A stretch of 51,496 nucleotides of DNA from an uncultured Lachnospiraceae bacterium (GCA_947169385.1 CAMVPR010000019.1:1-51496), one strand, 5' to 3'. Counted from the first letter of the stretch, positions 26,791-35,000 are shown. Made by a program: numbers and translations. The notes: generated from the letters alone by a model not told the origin.

Positions 26791-27312
26791 ATGGACAGAT
26801 TAGAGAAAGTAGAGAAGTTAAGAAGTAAGGCAAATGTTAGCTATGAGGAGGCTAAAGAAGCATTAGATGCTTCAAATGATGATATTCTTGATGCTATGGT
26901 TTATCTGGAGAAGAAGGGTAAGGTTAAGAAACCTTCTACTGAGATTTACACTACTAATTATGAAGATGATAATAAGTACCAGGATGTTAAGGGTACTGTT
27001 GAGGAACAGAATAAAAAGGACAAGTCTTTTGGTAAGAAGATTAAAGAAGTTTTTCTTCTTATTCTTGATAAGTTAAAGAACAATTCTCTTAAGATTGAGA
27101 GACATGGTGAAGAACTTATTATTCCTTTATGGGGAGTTCTTATTATACTTCTCCTTGCATGGCATATTGCACTGTTAGCTATTGTTGTTTCATTCTTCTT
27201 TAATTGCCGTTACAGTGTTGTTGGTAAGGATGATTTAAATAAAGTTAATGATATTATGGATAAGGCAGCTGATGCAGCTGATCATGTTAAGGATGAGTTC
27301 AATAAAATATAA
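26791..27312 (+). CDS. DUF4342 protein with UBA-like N-terminus
   Basis: 173 residues. The first ~43 residues (EKLRSKANVSYEEAKEALDASNDDILDAMVYLEKKGK) have the UBA/TS-N three-helix pattern. After a charged linker, residues ~75-150 match the DUF4342 family pattern: KIERHGEELIIPLWGVLIILLLAWHIALLAIVVSFFFNCRYSV, with one or two membrane segments. It is followed 23 bases later by a two-component pair, so it may be part of that sensing pathway, an association seen by position only. Function unknown. Confidence 0.8.
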   Translation: MDRLEKVEKLRSKANVSYEEAKEALDASNDDILDAMVYLEKKGKVKKPSTEIYTTNYEDDNKYQDVKGTVEEQNKKDKSFGKKIKEVFLLILDKLKNNSLKIERHGEELIIPLWGVLIILLLAWHIALLAIVVSFFFNCRYSVVGKDDLNKVNDIMDKAADAADHVKDEFNKI

Positions 27313-27335
27313 TATATTTGACAAGGAGTAAGACT

Positions 27336-28046
27336 ATGGAAGCATATATACTTGTAGTTGAAGATGAAGAGAAACTTGCAAGATTTATTGAATTAGAATT
27401 GAATCATGAAGGATACAAGATTGACAAGGCTCACGATGGAAGAATTGCTCTTGATATGGCTCTTGAGAATAATTATGATTTGATTTTACTCGATATTATG
27501 CTTCCCGGTCTTAATGGTCTTGAGGTTCTTAGAAGGCTGGGAAAGGAGAAAGATACTCCTGTCATTCTTCTTACTGCGAGAGATGCAGTTATGGATAAGG
27601 TTTCTGGTTTAGATCAAGGGGCTGTTGACTATATCACTAAACCTTTTGCTATTGAGGAACTTCTTGCTAGAATTAGGGTAGCTCTTAAACTATATAGTAA
27701 GATAAGCAGTTCAGACAATAATACAATTACTAATGGTAATGAAGAAGGTATTTATAGATGGAACGGACTTGTTCTTGATACTCACAAGCATCTTGCTACT
27801 TATGATGATGAAACTATTGATCTTACCAACCGTGAGTTTATAATGCTTGAAAGTCTGCTCCGAAATATTGATATTGTTATGAATAGAGATGAGCTTCTAT
27901 ATGAGGTATGCGGATATGATTATATTGGAGAGACTAACATTATTGATGTGTATGTCAGACATATAAGAAGTAAGATTGATGAACATTTTAACGTGAAAAT
28001 GATTCAGACTGTTAGGGGAGTTGGCTATGTTATCAGAAGTGAATAG
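27336..28046 (+). CDS. OmpR/PhoB-family response regulator
   Basis: 236 residues. Receiver domain: D10, phospho-acceptor D53 in LLLDIMLPGLNG, T in LLTARD near 82, K in ITKPF near 104. The winged-helix domain covers ~135-236, with DLTNREFIMLESLLRN and VYVRHIRSKID, HFNVKMIQTVRGVGYVIR as the recognition region and wing. Start ATG 27336 has AAGGAG 7 bases upstream; an earlier TTG in frame is rejected. It is paired with the kinase 19 bases downstream. Target genes are not evident. Confidence 0.93.
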   Translation: MEAYILVVEDEEKLARFIELELNHEGYKIDKAHDGRIALDMALENNYDLILLDIMLPGLNGLEVLRRLGKEKDTPVILLTARDAVMDKVSGLDQGAVDYITKPFAIEELLARIRVALKLYSKISSSDNNTITNGNEEGIYRWNGLVLDTHKHLATYDDETIDLTNREFIMLESLLRNIDIVMNRDELLYEVCGYDYIGETNIIDVYVRHIRSKIDEHFNVKMIQTVRGVGYVIRSE

Positions 28047-28065
28047 TATTCTATAGGATATAAAT

Positions 28066-29331
28066 ATGAGTAAAAGAAATAAGACTAAGACTGACAAAAA
28101 AGTCACTTCTATTACAAGAAAATTATATGTTAAGAGTCTATTTAGCAGAATAGTATCATTGTTTATTATGGATGTTCTATTATTTTGTCTTGCATTTTTT
28201 GGATGGATTTATATGCAGGAAAGTATACGGCTCAATGGTTTCTCTTGGAGTAGGAGTAGGGACTTTGTCACCATTAACGATAAAGTAAAACATATATATT
28301 TCATTATTAGCGATAAAAAAGAAGAGTTACTAAGTATAGATGCAACTAACTTTATTACTGCTTTAACGGTTCTAATGATAATTGTAATAGTTATTCAATT
28401 ATTTGTAGGTTTGACTCTTTTTTCATTTAACGAGAGAAGACGTATTAGAAAGATACTTAGTCCTATTAATGAAATGGCATTAAAAGCAGATGAGATTAAT
28501 ATGCTTACCAATATATCAAATATTGATAAGTATACTGAGTTAGAAAATGCTATAGACAAGATTAATCTTGATAATGGAAGACCATTATCGTGTGGTGATT
28601 CAGATCTTGCCGGAATAGAAGCTGCTGTCAACAATTTGATTATACGAATGAGAGAATCTTATGCTCAACAGACTAGATTTGTTGATGATGCTTCTCATGA
28701 ATTAAGAACTCCTATTGCTGTTATCAAAGGGTATACTGATATGTTGAAAAGATGGGGAAGTTCTGATCCAAAGGTTCTTGAAGAGGGCATAGACGCTATA
28801 TCTCAAGAAATTGAACACATGAATACTCTGGTTGAACAATTACTATTTCTTGCAAGGGGAGACAGCGGAAGAACTGAACTTAATCTATCTCAGATATCTT
28901 TACTTGATTTGACTAATGAGATTTATGAAGAATCTCTTATGATTGACGAGGATCATATATATAAACTGCTTCCTTGTGACGAAGATATTAAGGTTAATGT
29001 TGATGCTGCTTTATTTAAACAGGCTATTCGTATTCTTATTGATAATGCTGCTAAATATACCAATAAAGGTGAGGAGATAAGACTATCAGCTGGAAGAATT
29101 TCTTCGGACAAAGTATTCATTGAAGTTCAAGATTCAGGTATCGGAATGATTCCTGAAGATGTTAATCATATGTTTGATAGATTTTTCCGTTCAGATGACG
29201 TGAGATCTTTTGAGGGATCAGGTCTTGGATTATCAATTGCTAAATGGATTGTTGATAAACATAAAGGATTTTTCGAAATATTATCGAGAGAGGGTCTCGG
29301 TACTCGTATAAGAATAGTATTGAATGTGTAG
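28066..29331 (+). CDS. Membrane sensor histidine kinase
   Basis: 421 residues. Two membrane segments (about 27-50 and 85-112) bracket a short extracytoplasmic loop. A HAMP-like linker follows. The dimerisation/phosphotransfer box is FVDDASHELRTPIAVIKGY with the phospho-His near residue 211. The ATPase shows NAAKYT (N box), DSGIGM, FDRFFRSDD (F box) and GSGLGLSIAKWIV. It is a complete, active-looking kinase. The short sensor loop suggests a membrane or partner-protein signal. The stop codon abuts the parS 5/terminator palindrome. Confidence 0.93.
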   Translation: MSKRNKTKTDKKVTSITRKLYVKSLFSRIVSLFIMDVLLFCLAFFGWIYMQESIRLNGFSWSRSRDFVTINDKVKHIYFIISDKKEELLSIDATNFITALTVLMIIVIVIQLFVGLTLFSFNERRRIRKILSPINEMALKADEINMLTNISNIDKYTELENAIDKINLDNGRPLSCGDSDLAGIEAAVNNLIIRMRESYAQQTRFVDDASHELRTPIAVIKGYTDMLKRWGSSDPKVLEEGIDAISQEIEHMNTLVEQLLFLARGDSGRTELNLSQISLLDLTNEIYEESLMIDEDHIYKLLPCDEDIKVNVDAALFKQAIRILIDNAAKYTNKGEEIRLSAGRISSDKVFIEVQDSGIGMIPEDVNHMFDRFFRSDDVRSFEGSGLGLSIAKWIVDKHKGFFEILSREGLGTRIRIVLNV

Positions 29332-29361
29332 GAATGTTTCACGTGAAACATTCCATTTTTT
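29331..29361 (+). terminator. Terminator whose stem is parS site 5
   Basis: GGAATGTTTCAC / GTGAAACATTCC is a 24-bp perfect palindrome followed by ATTTTTTATA. As RNA it forms a stem of about ten pairs with a CACG-like loop and a U tract, at the end of the kinase gene. The parS motif is entirely inside the stem. Confidence 0.75.
29335..29350. other. parS site 5
   Basis: Perfect TGTTTCACGTGAAACA, extended by four matching bases on each side. It begins four bases after the kinase stop codon. Confidence 0.95.
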
Positions 29362-29415
29362 ATAATGACATTTACTTTATTATGTGCTAAACTCGTATTA
29401 AGTGAGGTGATTTAT

Positions 29416-29643
29416 ATGGATGAACATATGAAGAAGATGATAGCGCCTGTTACGATTACAGTTCTATTGATTGTATATTACATTTTATATTTTGCATTCT
29501 TAATGTTTCTTGTTAAGATATTATGGATAAAGTTATTGATTGGCATTGTTCCAATTGTTTTTGGAATTGCTATGATATATGTATGTATTGAAAGAATCAG
29601 AGAGATACAAGGAGGAGAAGAAGATGATCTTAGTAAATACTGA
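29416..29643 (+). CDS. Small two-helix membrane protein, unknown
   Basis: 75 residues from ATG 29416, with GAGGTG 6 bases upstream. Two hydrophobic segments, APVTITVLLIVYYILYFAFLMF-like (residues ~9-33) and the LLIGIVPIVFGIAMIYVC region (~40-58), are followed by an acidic tail. The last 20 bases overlap the start of the YbjQ-like gene, so the two are co-translated. No family recognised; a membrane partner for the next protein is plausible by position only. Confidence 0.65.
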   Translation: MDEHMKKMIAPVTITVLLIVYYILYFAFLMFLVKILWIKLLIGIVPIVFGIAMIYVCIERIREIQGGEEDDLSKY

Positions 29644-29938
29644 TTACATTAGTGGTAAAGAGCTTGAAATGCTTGGTATTGTTAAGGGCAGTACTATCCA
29701 ATCTAAGAATATGGTTAAGGACTTTACACAGGGTCTTAAGACTATGGTTGGTGGTGAGCTTGGTGCTTACAACGAAATGATGAATGAGGCTAGAGCCCTT
29801 GCTACAAAGCGCATGGTTGCAGAGGCTGAACTCATGAATGCAGATGCTATTGTAAATATTAGATATGCATCTTCTGCCATTGTACAGGGTGCTGCAGAAG
29901 TTATTGCATATGGTACAGCGGTTAAATTTAAAAATTAG
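29624..29938 (+). CDS. YbjQ/UPF0145 family protein
   Basis: 104 residues from ATG 29624 (AAGGAGG nine bases upstream). It starts MILVNTDYISGKELEMLGIVKGSTIQSKNM and ends with NADAIVNIRYASSAIVQGAAEVIAYGTAV, the complete pattern of the YbjQ (putative heavy-metal-binding, pentameric) family. Upstream in-frame codons lie in the previous gene and do not match the family. Biochemical role is not established. It is followed 14 bases later by element P6. Confidence 0.85.
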   Translation: MILVNTDYISGKELEMLGIVKGSTIQSKNMVKDFTQGLKTMVGGELGAYNEMMNEARALATKRMVAEAELMNADAIVNIRYASSAIVQGAAEVIAYGTAVKFKN

Positions 29939-29952
29939 GATTAGAATTATAT

Positions 29953-30100
29953 GAGCGTAATATGTTATCTTTCGGGACGCTTTTTGGATTGAGGGTGTGT
30001 AGCTTACGTTACTAAATTCGTGCTACACTGCGTTAGCACTCATTAAGTAACGAGGCACACCAACACCCTTCAAAATAACATATTACGCTCTTTATTATTT
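29953..30100 (+). repeat. Long-palindrome element P6 with T-rich end
   Basis: Arms GAGCGTAATATGTTAT / ATAACATATTACGCTC are perfectly complementary; the arm ends at 30090 and is followed by TTTATTATTTTT. The core is GTTACTAAATTC ... CTCATTAAGTAAC like P3. It starts 15 bases after the YbjQ-like stop and can terminate that transcript. Confidence 0.85.
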
Positions 30101-30106
30101 TTAAAG

Positions 30107-30320
30107 AATCTTATTAAGTTTTTTCATCACTTTGTTTCTTAGAATGATATGGCGTAATCGTAGCGGAGCACATTGTGCTCCATGTATGGCGAACAATGTT
30201 CGCCACTACGGAATGTGAATGAATATCATTTATAAATAACGCTTTGAATAATTACATCATTCTGAGCGGAGCGAAGAATCTTATTAAGATCCTTCGTCGC
30301 AATCTCCTCAGGATGACATG
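30107..30320. repeat. Short palindromes and a cloverleaf element
   Basis: A decayed palindrome (about 30110-30150) and a pair ATTCTGAGCGGAG...GAAGAATCTT plus GATCCTTCGTCG...CTCAGGATGAC (about 30258-30317) flank the cloverleaf at 30159-30210. In the cloverleaf, outer stem CGTAG/CTACG encloses hairpins GGAGCACATTGTGCTCC and GGCGAACAATGTTCGCC. An inverted copy is at 38147-38200. Confidence 0.75.
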
Positions 30321-30359
30321 ATAAAGTAAAGATTCTTATATAGAAGAACAATAGTATGA

Positions 30360-30375
30360 TGTTTCACGTGAAACA
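30360..30375. other. parS site 6
   Basis: Perfect TGTTTCACGTGAAACA, directly abutting the stop codon of the leftward RNA 2',3'-phosphodiesterase gene; about 1 kb left of parA. The outward bases ATGAT/ATCAAT extend the palindrome slightly. Confidence 0.95.
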
Positions 30376-30870
30376 TCAATTGAGAGGAGTGTATATCATT
30401 CCGTCTTTGCCGCGTTCTGATTTCATGAGGGTAATGGATTGAACTGTCATTTTACCGGTCGGAGAATATTCAACAGGAATCTTAATCTCTTTATATTCTG
30501 TTCTACGAATCAATGTAATGTGTGGCTTAAATCTCTTTCTATCAAAAGGAATGTTATTATTGGATAGTTCATTCCTAAGTCGCTTAACATAATTCTGCAA
30601 ATATTCATTATCTTTTATACCAACCCAGAATATATCATTAAATCTACCTACCCCATCTAATTCTAATTCAAATGGTTCAAATTCTACTTGATTAATAATA
30701 TCTATAATATCATCAGGATTATGATATTCTCCTATAAAAGCAAGTGTAAGATGAAGATTCTCTTCTTTAGAATAATTACCCTTTACTCCCATGTCGATTA
30801 ATAGTTTCTGAAATTTAGTTAATTCATCAATGATATTGTTATCGAAGTTAATTGATATAAATAGTCTCAT
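30376..30870 (-). CDS. thpR: RNA 2',3'-cyclic phosphodiesterase (2'-5' RNA ligase family)
   Basis: 164 residues starting MRLFISINFD, the usual start of the family; a longer in-frame start overlapping the upstream gene is less likely. The two catalytic HxT motifs are visible: HLTLAFIGE near residue 44 and HITLIRR near 125. Enzymes of this fold open 2',3'-cyclic phosphates at RNA ends. It lies two bases downstream of the Spx/ArsC-like gene and shares its promoter. Confidence 0.9.
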   Translation of the reverse strand: MRLFISINFDNNIIDELTKFQKLLIDMGVKGNYSKEENLHLTLAFIGEYHNPDDIIDIINQVEFEPFELELDGVGRFNDIFWVGIKDNEYLQNYVKRLRNELSNNNIPFDRKRFKPHITLIRRTEYKEIKIPVEYSPTGKMTVQSITLMKSERGKDGMIYTPLN

Positions 30871-30872
30871 AA

Positions 30873-31235
30873 TTATAATCCCAGCGCCTCTTTCCATGAG
30901 GCTTCTTTGAATCCGGTTAATACTGTATCATCTGTAATTAATATCGGTCTCTTTACCAACATGCCATCAGTTGCAAGTAATTCATACATTTCATCTTCAG
31001 ACATAGTTGGTAATTTCTTAGATAATTCCATCTCTCTATATATCATTCCACTTGTGTTAAAGAATCGCTTTAGTGGGAGATTACTCTTCTTGTGTAAATC
31101 CATTAGGGTGCTCTTATCAGGATTCTCATCTTTGATGTCTTTTAATTCATAATTAATACCGTTATCATCAAGCCATTTTAAAGCTTTCTTACAAGTTGAA
31201 CATTTAGAGTAGCAATATAATGTTATCATTTGCAT
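30873..31235 (-). CDS. Spx/ArsC-family thioredoxin-fold protein
   Basis: 120 residues. The CxxC redox motif sits in YCYSKCSTCKKALKWLDD near residues 11-14, and VKRPILI near 93 gives the conserved cis-Pro region. The pattern fits the arsenate reductase-like branch of the Spx/ArsC family (YusI type) rather than the RNA-polymerase-binding Spx regulator, but the two cannot be fully separated by eye. A second in-frame ATG six bases in has a longer distance to the GGAGGT site; either start is possible. Confidence 0.8.
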   Translation of the reverse strand: MQMITLYCYSKCSTCKKALKWLDDNGINYELKDIKDENPDKSTLMDLHKKSNLPLKRFFNTSGMIYREMELSKKLPTMSEDEMYELLATDGMLVKRPILITDDTVLTGFKEASWKEALGL

Positions 31236-31263
31236 AATACCTCCTGATTATTATTGTAAAAAT

Positions 31264-31292
31264 ATTATATAATTTAGTGTTTTTAGAGTCAA
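31264..31292 (-). promoter_or_regulatory. Promoter of the Spx/ArsC-like-thpR operon
   Basis: Minus strand TTGACT (31287-31292), 17-bp spacer, TATAAT (31264-31269), about 28 bases from the start codon. Confidence 0.75.
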
Positions 31293-31321
31293 TATTCAAC
31301 TATATTTAATTGCCTTTCTTC

Positions 31322-31350
31322 TTGATTGTAACTTATAAAAGTGCTAAAAT
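31322..31350 (+). promoter_or_regulatory. Promoter of parAB
   Basis: TTGATT (31322-31327), 17-bp spacer, TAAAAT (31345-31350), divergent from the Spx/ArsC-like promoter 30 bases away. AGGAG lies at 31375-31379. Confidence 0.7.
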
Positions 31351-31386
31351 ATCAATTGCTATATTATATCTAATAGGAGTATGATT

Positions 31387-32175
31387 ATGTCTAAGCATAA
31401 TGGAAGAATTATTGCAATTGCAAATCAAAAGGGTGGGGTCGGCAAGACTACTACAAGCATCAATCTAGCTGCTTGTCTTGCTGAATCAGGTTCTAAGGTT
31501 TTGGCTGTAGACATGGATCCGCAGGGACATTTGACTACAGGTCTTGGTATTGATAAGGAGAACCAGGAATACACAACCTATGAACTTATTAAAGAAGCAT
31601 GTAATATTGGTGAAGCTATGATTATCAATGTTGTTGATAATCTTAACCTTGTTCCAGCTAACAGAACTTTAGCCGGTATTGAGGTTGAGTATGTTGGCGT
31701 TCCTAATATGCAATATATCTTGAAGAATATATTAAAAAGTCTTAAGGATAAATTTGACTATATTATCATTGATTGTCCTCCTGCTTTGGGACTTCTTACT
31801 GTTAACAGCCTAGTTGCTGCTGACACTGTTCTTGTTCCAATCCAGTGTGAATTCTTTGCACTTGATGGTTTATCTCAGTTACTTTATACAATTGAGCTTA
31901 TGAAAGAGAATCTTAACCCTGATCTTGTTATTGAGGGTATTTGTTTCACTATGTTTGATTCAAGAACTAATCTTTCATTACAAGTTGTTGAAAATGTTAA
32001 GGACAATCTTACACAGAATATATATAAGACTGTTATTCCTAGAAATGTCAGACTTGCTGAGGCTCCTAGCCATGGGCTTCCTATTAACATTTACGATCCT
32101 AAGTCGGCTGGAACGGAAGCTTATAGGGAACTGGCTAAAGAAGTTAAGAGGAACAATATCAGTAAGCTTAAATAA
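31387..32175 (+). CDS. parA: Chromosome partitioning ATPase ParA/Soj
   Basis: Deviant Walker A ATPase that binds DNA nonspecifically and, with ParB-parS, moves origins; Soj also tunes DnaA. KGGVGKTT near residue 17 includes the signature lysine, DMDPQGHLTTG follows, and Walker B is YIIIDCPPALGLLT near 120. No long N-terminal extension, so it is the chromosomal (Soj) class. ATG 31387 is preferred over 31381 because AGGAG is then seven bases away. It is followed 17 bases later by parB. Confidence 0.96.
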   Translation: MSKHNGRIIAIANQKGGVGKTTTSINLAACLAESGSKVLAVDMDPQGHLTTGLGIDKENQEYTTYELIKEACNIGEAMIINVVDNLNLVPANRTLAGIEVEYVGVPNMQYILKNILKSLKDKFDYIIIDCPPALGLLTVNSLVAADTVLVPIQCEFFALDGLSQLLYTIELMKENLNPDLVIEGICFTMFDSRTNLSLQVVENVKDNLTQNIYKTVIPRNVRLAEAPSHGLPINIYDPKSAGTEAYRELAKEVKRNNISKLK

Positions 32176-32192
32176 TATTGGAGGTTATCAAT

Positions 32193-33119
32193 ATGGCTGT
32201 TAAGAAAGGTTTAGGCAAGGGAATGAACGATTTACTCGGTACATCCAATGCCTCTAAGACCAGATCAAAGGCTACTACTAATAATACAGAAGCAAATGTA
32301 TCAACAGACGGTCAAGTTCTTGAGGTTGATATTCTTTTAGTCAATCCGAATAAGGGACAGCCTCGTAAGCAATTTAACGAGGATAAGATTAATGAACTTG
32401 CAGATTCTATCAGCGATCACGGCATTATTCAGCCTTTGATTGTTTCTAAGAAGAAGGATGCTAAGAAGAATGCATACTATCAGATTATTGCCGGTGAGAG
32501 AAGATGGAGAGCTGCTAAGATAGCAGGTCTCAAGAAAGTTCCTGTCATTGTTAAAGAATACACAGGTGAAGAGGAACTTCAGGTTGCTTTGATTGAGAAT
32601 ATTCAGAGAGAGGACCTCAATCCTATTGAAGAGGCACTTGCTTATGATAGTCTTATCAAGGAACTTAAGATTACTCAGGATGAACTTGCAGACAGAGTTT
32701 CTAAGAGTAGAACTGCAATCACCAATTCTATCAGACTTCTTAAACTTTCTAAGAAGGTACAGAATATGGTTGTTGAGGATAAGCTTTCTGCAGGACATGT
32801 AAGAGCTTTGCTTGCTATTGAAGATAAGAGCGATCAGTATGAGATTGCCCAGGAAGTATTTGACAAGGGATTATCTGTCAGAGATACAGAGAGACTTGTC
32901 AAGAGATACAAGGAGGGTAAGACTTCTGATACTAAGGAGGTCAAGAAGGACCCTAAACTTGAAGCTATCAAGGCAACTTACAAAGAGAGAGAGACTGAGA
33001 TTAAGAATAAGCTTAAGACCAAGGTTACTATTAAAGATTCGGGTAACAAGGGTCAGATTGTTATCTCTTACGGAAGTCTTGATGAGTTTGAAAGATTGTA
33101 TAAGATTTTAAATAAATAA
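32193..33119 (+). CDS. parB: Chromosome partitioning protein ParB/Spo0J
   Basis: CTP-dependent DNA clamp that loads at parS and recruits ParA and SMC. The C motifs of the CTPase domain are present: NKGQPRKQFNEDKINELADSI, GIIQPLIV and the box II motif GERRWRAAKIAG. The helix-turn-helix is in TQDELADRVSKSRTAITNSIRLL. The N-terminus MAVKKGLGKGMNDLLG carries the basic ParA-activating stretch. ATG at 32193 follows GGAGG; the upstream in-frame TTG is part of that site. Its six targets lie just upstream, at 23.8-30.4 kb. Confidence 0.97.
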   Translation: MAVKKGLGKGMNDLLGTSNASKTRSKATTNNTEANVSTDGQVLEVDILLVNPNKGQPRKQFNEDKINELADSISDHGIIQPLIVSKKKDAKKNAYYQIIAGERRWRAAKIAGLKKVPVIVKEYTGEEELQVALIENIQREDLNPIEEALAYDSLIKELKITQDELADRVSKSRTAITNSIRLLKLSKKVQNMVVEDKLSAGHVRALLAIEDKSDQYEIAQEVFDKGLSVRDTERLVKRYKEGKTSDTKEVKKDPKLEAIKATYKERETEIKNKLKTKVTIKDSGNKGQIVISYGSLDEFERLYKILNK

Positions 33120-33137
33120 CAGAAAGGACATAATGTT

Positions 33138-33665
33138 ATGAGTGTTATGGACGGAAGCTTGTTTGAGTGGTTTGGAATTGATCCTGCTTACTATGTTATC
33201 GGATTGATTGCATTTGCACTTATATTGTTGATTATTATTATTGTTCAGGGTGTTAAGATTGGTAAGCTTCACAAGAGGATGGATGTGTTTATGTCCGGTG
33301 AAATTACCGAGAGTTTTGAGAAGGAGATTAAGCTTCGATTTGATCAGATAGCTAAGCTTCAGGTTGTTAACGACAGACACACTGACGAGATTAAAGAGAT
33401 TAATGATTTTATTAAATTTCCTTACTCGAAGATGGGTATTGTTAAGTACGATGCTTTTCGAGAGATGGGTGGTAATCTCAGTTTTGCTCTGTGCATGCTT
33501 AACGAGAATAACGATGGTATGCTTCTTAACGCTATGCATAGCCATGAGGGATGTTATACTTATATTAAGGAGATTATCAATGGAGAGTCTTACTTAGAGC
33601 TCTCTGAAGAGGAGCAGGAAGCACTTAACAATGCGCTTAATGTTCGTAATTATATGGATAAATAA
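33138..33665 (+). CDS. DUF4446 family protein
   Basis: 175 residues. One N-terminal membrane segment (about residues 20-38, rich in Ile/Leu), then a charged helical region, then a compact domain with KMGIVKYDAFREMGGNLSFALCMLNENNDGMLLNAMHSHEGCYTYIKEI, the hallmark of DUF4446. Genes of this family are common directly after parB in Clostridia. Role unknown; a membrane link to chromosome partitioning is only suggested by position. Confidence 0.88.
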   Translation: MSVMDGSLFEWFGIDPAYYVIGLIAFALILLIIIIVQGVKIGKLHKRMDVFMSGEITESFEKEIKLRFDQIAKLQVVNDRHTDEIKEINDFIKFPYSKMGIVKYDAFREMGGNLSFALCMLNENNDGMLLNAMHSHEGCYTYIKEIINGESYLELSEEEQEALNNALNVRNYMDK

Positions 33666-33704
33666 TAACATTTTATATACATCTAATTTTAAAGGAGAAG
33701 GATT

Positions 33705-34982
33705 ATGATAGACATCAAATTTTTAAGAGAGAACCCGGATATTGTTAAACAGAATATCAAGAATAAGTTTCAGGATAAGAAGCTTCCTCTTGTAGATGAG
33801 GTTATAGAGCTTGATAAGCAGTCTAGAGCTGCTAAGCAGGAAGCTGATGATTTAAGAGCTAACAGAAATAAGATTAGTAAGCAGATTGGTGCTTTGATGG
33901 CACAGGGCAAGAAGGAAGAGGCTGAAGAAGTCAAGAAGCAGGTTACAGAACAGGCTAAGAGACTTGCTGAACTTGAGGAGAAGGAAGCTGAACTTTCTAA
34001 GAAGGTTACCGATATTATGATGACTATTCCTAATATCATTGACCCTAGTGTTCCAATCGGTAAGGATGATTCAGAAAATGTTGAGGTCGAGAAGTTTGGT
34101 GAGCCTGTAGTTCCTGATTTTGAGATTCCTTATCACACTGATATTATGGAGAAGCTTAACGGTATTGATCTCGACGCTGCAAGAAAAGTTGCAGGTAATG
34201 GTTTCTATTATCTTATGGGTGATATTGCTAGACTTCACAGCGCTGTCATTTCCTATGCGAGAGATTTCATGATTGACAGAGGCTTTACATACTGTATTCC
34301 TCCTTATATGATTCGTTCAAATGTTGTTACAGGCGTTATGAGCTTTGATGAGATGGATGCAATGATGTACAAGATTGAGGGTGAGGACCTTTATCTTATC
34401 GGTACTTCTGAGCATTCTATGATTGGTAGATTTATTGACACTATTATTGAGGAGCCTGAACTTCCTAAGACACTTACATCTTATTCTCCATGCTTCAGAA
34501 AGGAGAAGGGTGCTCATGGTCTTGAGGAGAGAGGTGTTTACAGAATCCATCAGTTTGAGAAGCAGGAGATGATTGTTGTCTGCAAGCCTGAGGATTCATT
34601 TACCTGGTTTGACAAATTATGGCAGAACACAGTAGATCTCTTCAGATCACTTGATATTCCTGTTAGAACCTTAGAGTGCTGCTCAGGAGATCTTGCAGAT
34701 CTTAAGGTTAAGTCTATTGATGTTGAGGCTTGGTCACCTAGACAGAAGAAGTACTTCGAGGTTGGATCTTGTTCTAATCTTGGAGATGCACAGGCTAGAA
34801 GACTTAAGATTAGAATTAATGGTAAGGATGGCAAATATTTTGCTCATACTCTTAACAACACTGTTGTTGCACCTCCTCGTATGCTCATCGCATTCTTGGA
34901 GAATAACTTAAATGAGGACGGAAGCATCAGAATTCCGGAAGCTTTAAGACCATACATGGGCGGCAAGGATGTTATAAAATAA
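33705..34982 (+). CDS. serS: Seryl-tRNA synthetase
   Basis: Class II synthetase, 425 residues. The N-terminal coiled-coil arm spans ~30-100 and is very Lys/Glu/Ala-rich. Motif 2 is SPCFRKEKGAHGLEERGVYRIHQFEKQE near residue 263, with EVGSCSNLGDAQARR following, and motif 3 is HTLNNTVVAPPRMLIAFLENN near 384. Full length and intact. It has AAGGAG upstream and a clear terminator 19 bases after the stop. No T-box leader is present in the 39-base spacer. Confidence 0.97.
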   Translation: MIDIKFLRENPDIVKQNIKNKFQDKKLPLVDEVIELDKQSRAAKQEADDLRANRNKISKQIGALMAQGKKEEAEEVKKQVTEQAKRLAELEEKEAELSKKVTDIMMTIPNIIDPSVPIGKDDSENVEVEKFGEPVVPDFEIPYHTDIMEKLNGIDLDAARKVAGNGFYYLMGDIARLHSAVISYARDFMIDRGFTYCIPPYMIRSNVVTGVMSFDEMDAMMYKIEGEDLYLIGTSEHSMIGRFIDTIIEEPELPKTLTSYSPCFRKEKGAHGLEERGVYRIHQFEKQEMIVVCKPEDSFTWFDKLWQNTVDLFRSLDIPVRTLECCSGDLADLKVKSIDVEAWSPRQKKYFEVGSCSNLGDAQARRLKIRINGKDGKYFAHTLNNTVVAPPRMLIAFLENNLNEDGSIRIPEALRPYMGGKDVIK

Positions 34983-35000
34983 TTCAATAATAAGTATCTT

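Noticed and set aside
21216-30090. Integron attC sites, since the core has GTTAAGT (fits GTTRRRY) opposite ACTAAAC
   Set aside because: P3 and P6 have ATTAAGT, losing the G at the recombination point. The left box has a mismatch in all copies, no cassettes lie between elements and no integrase is present.
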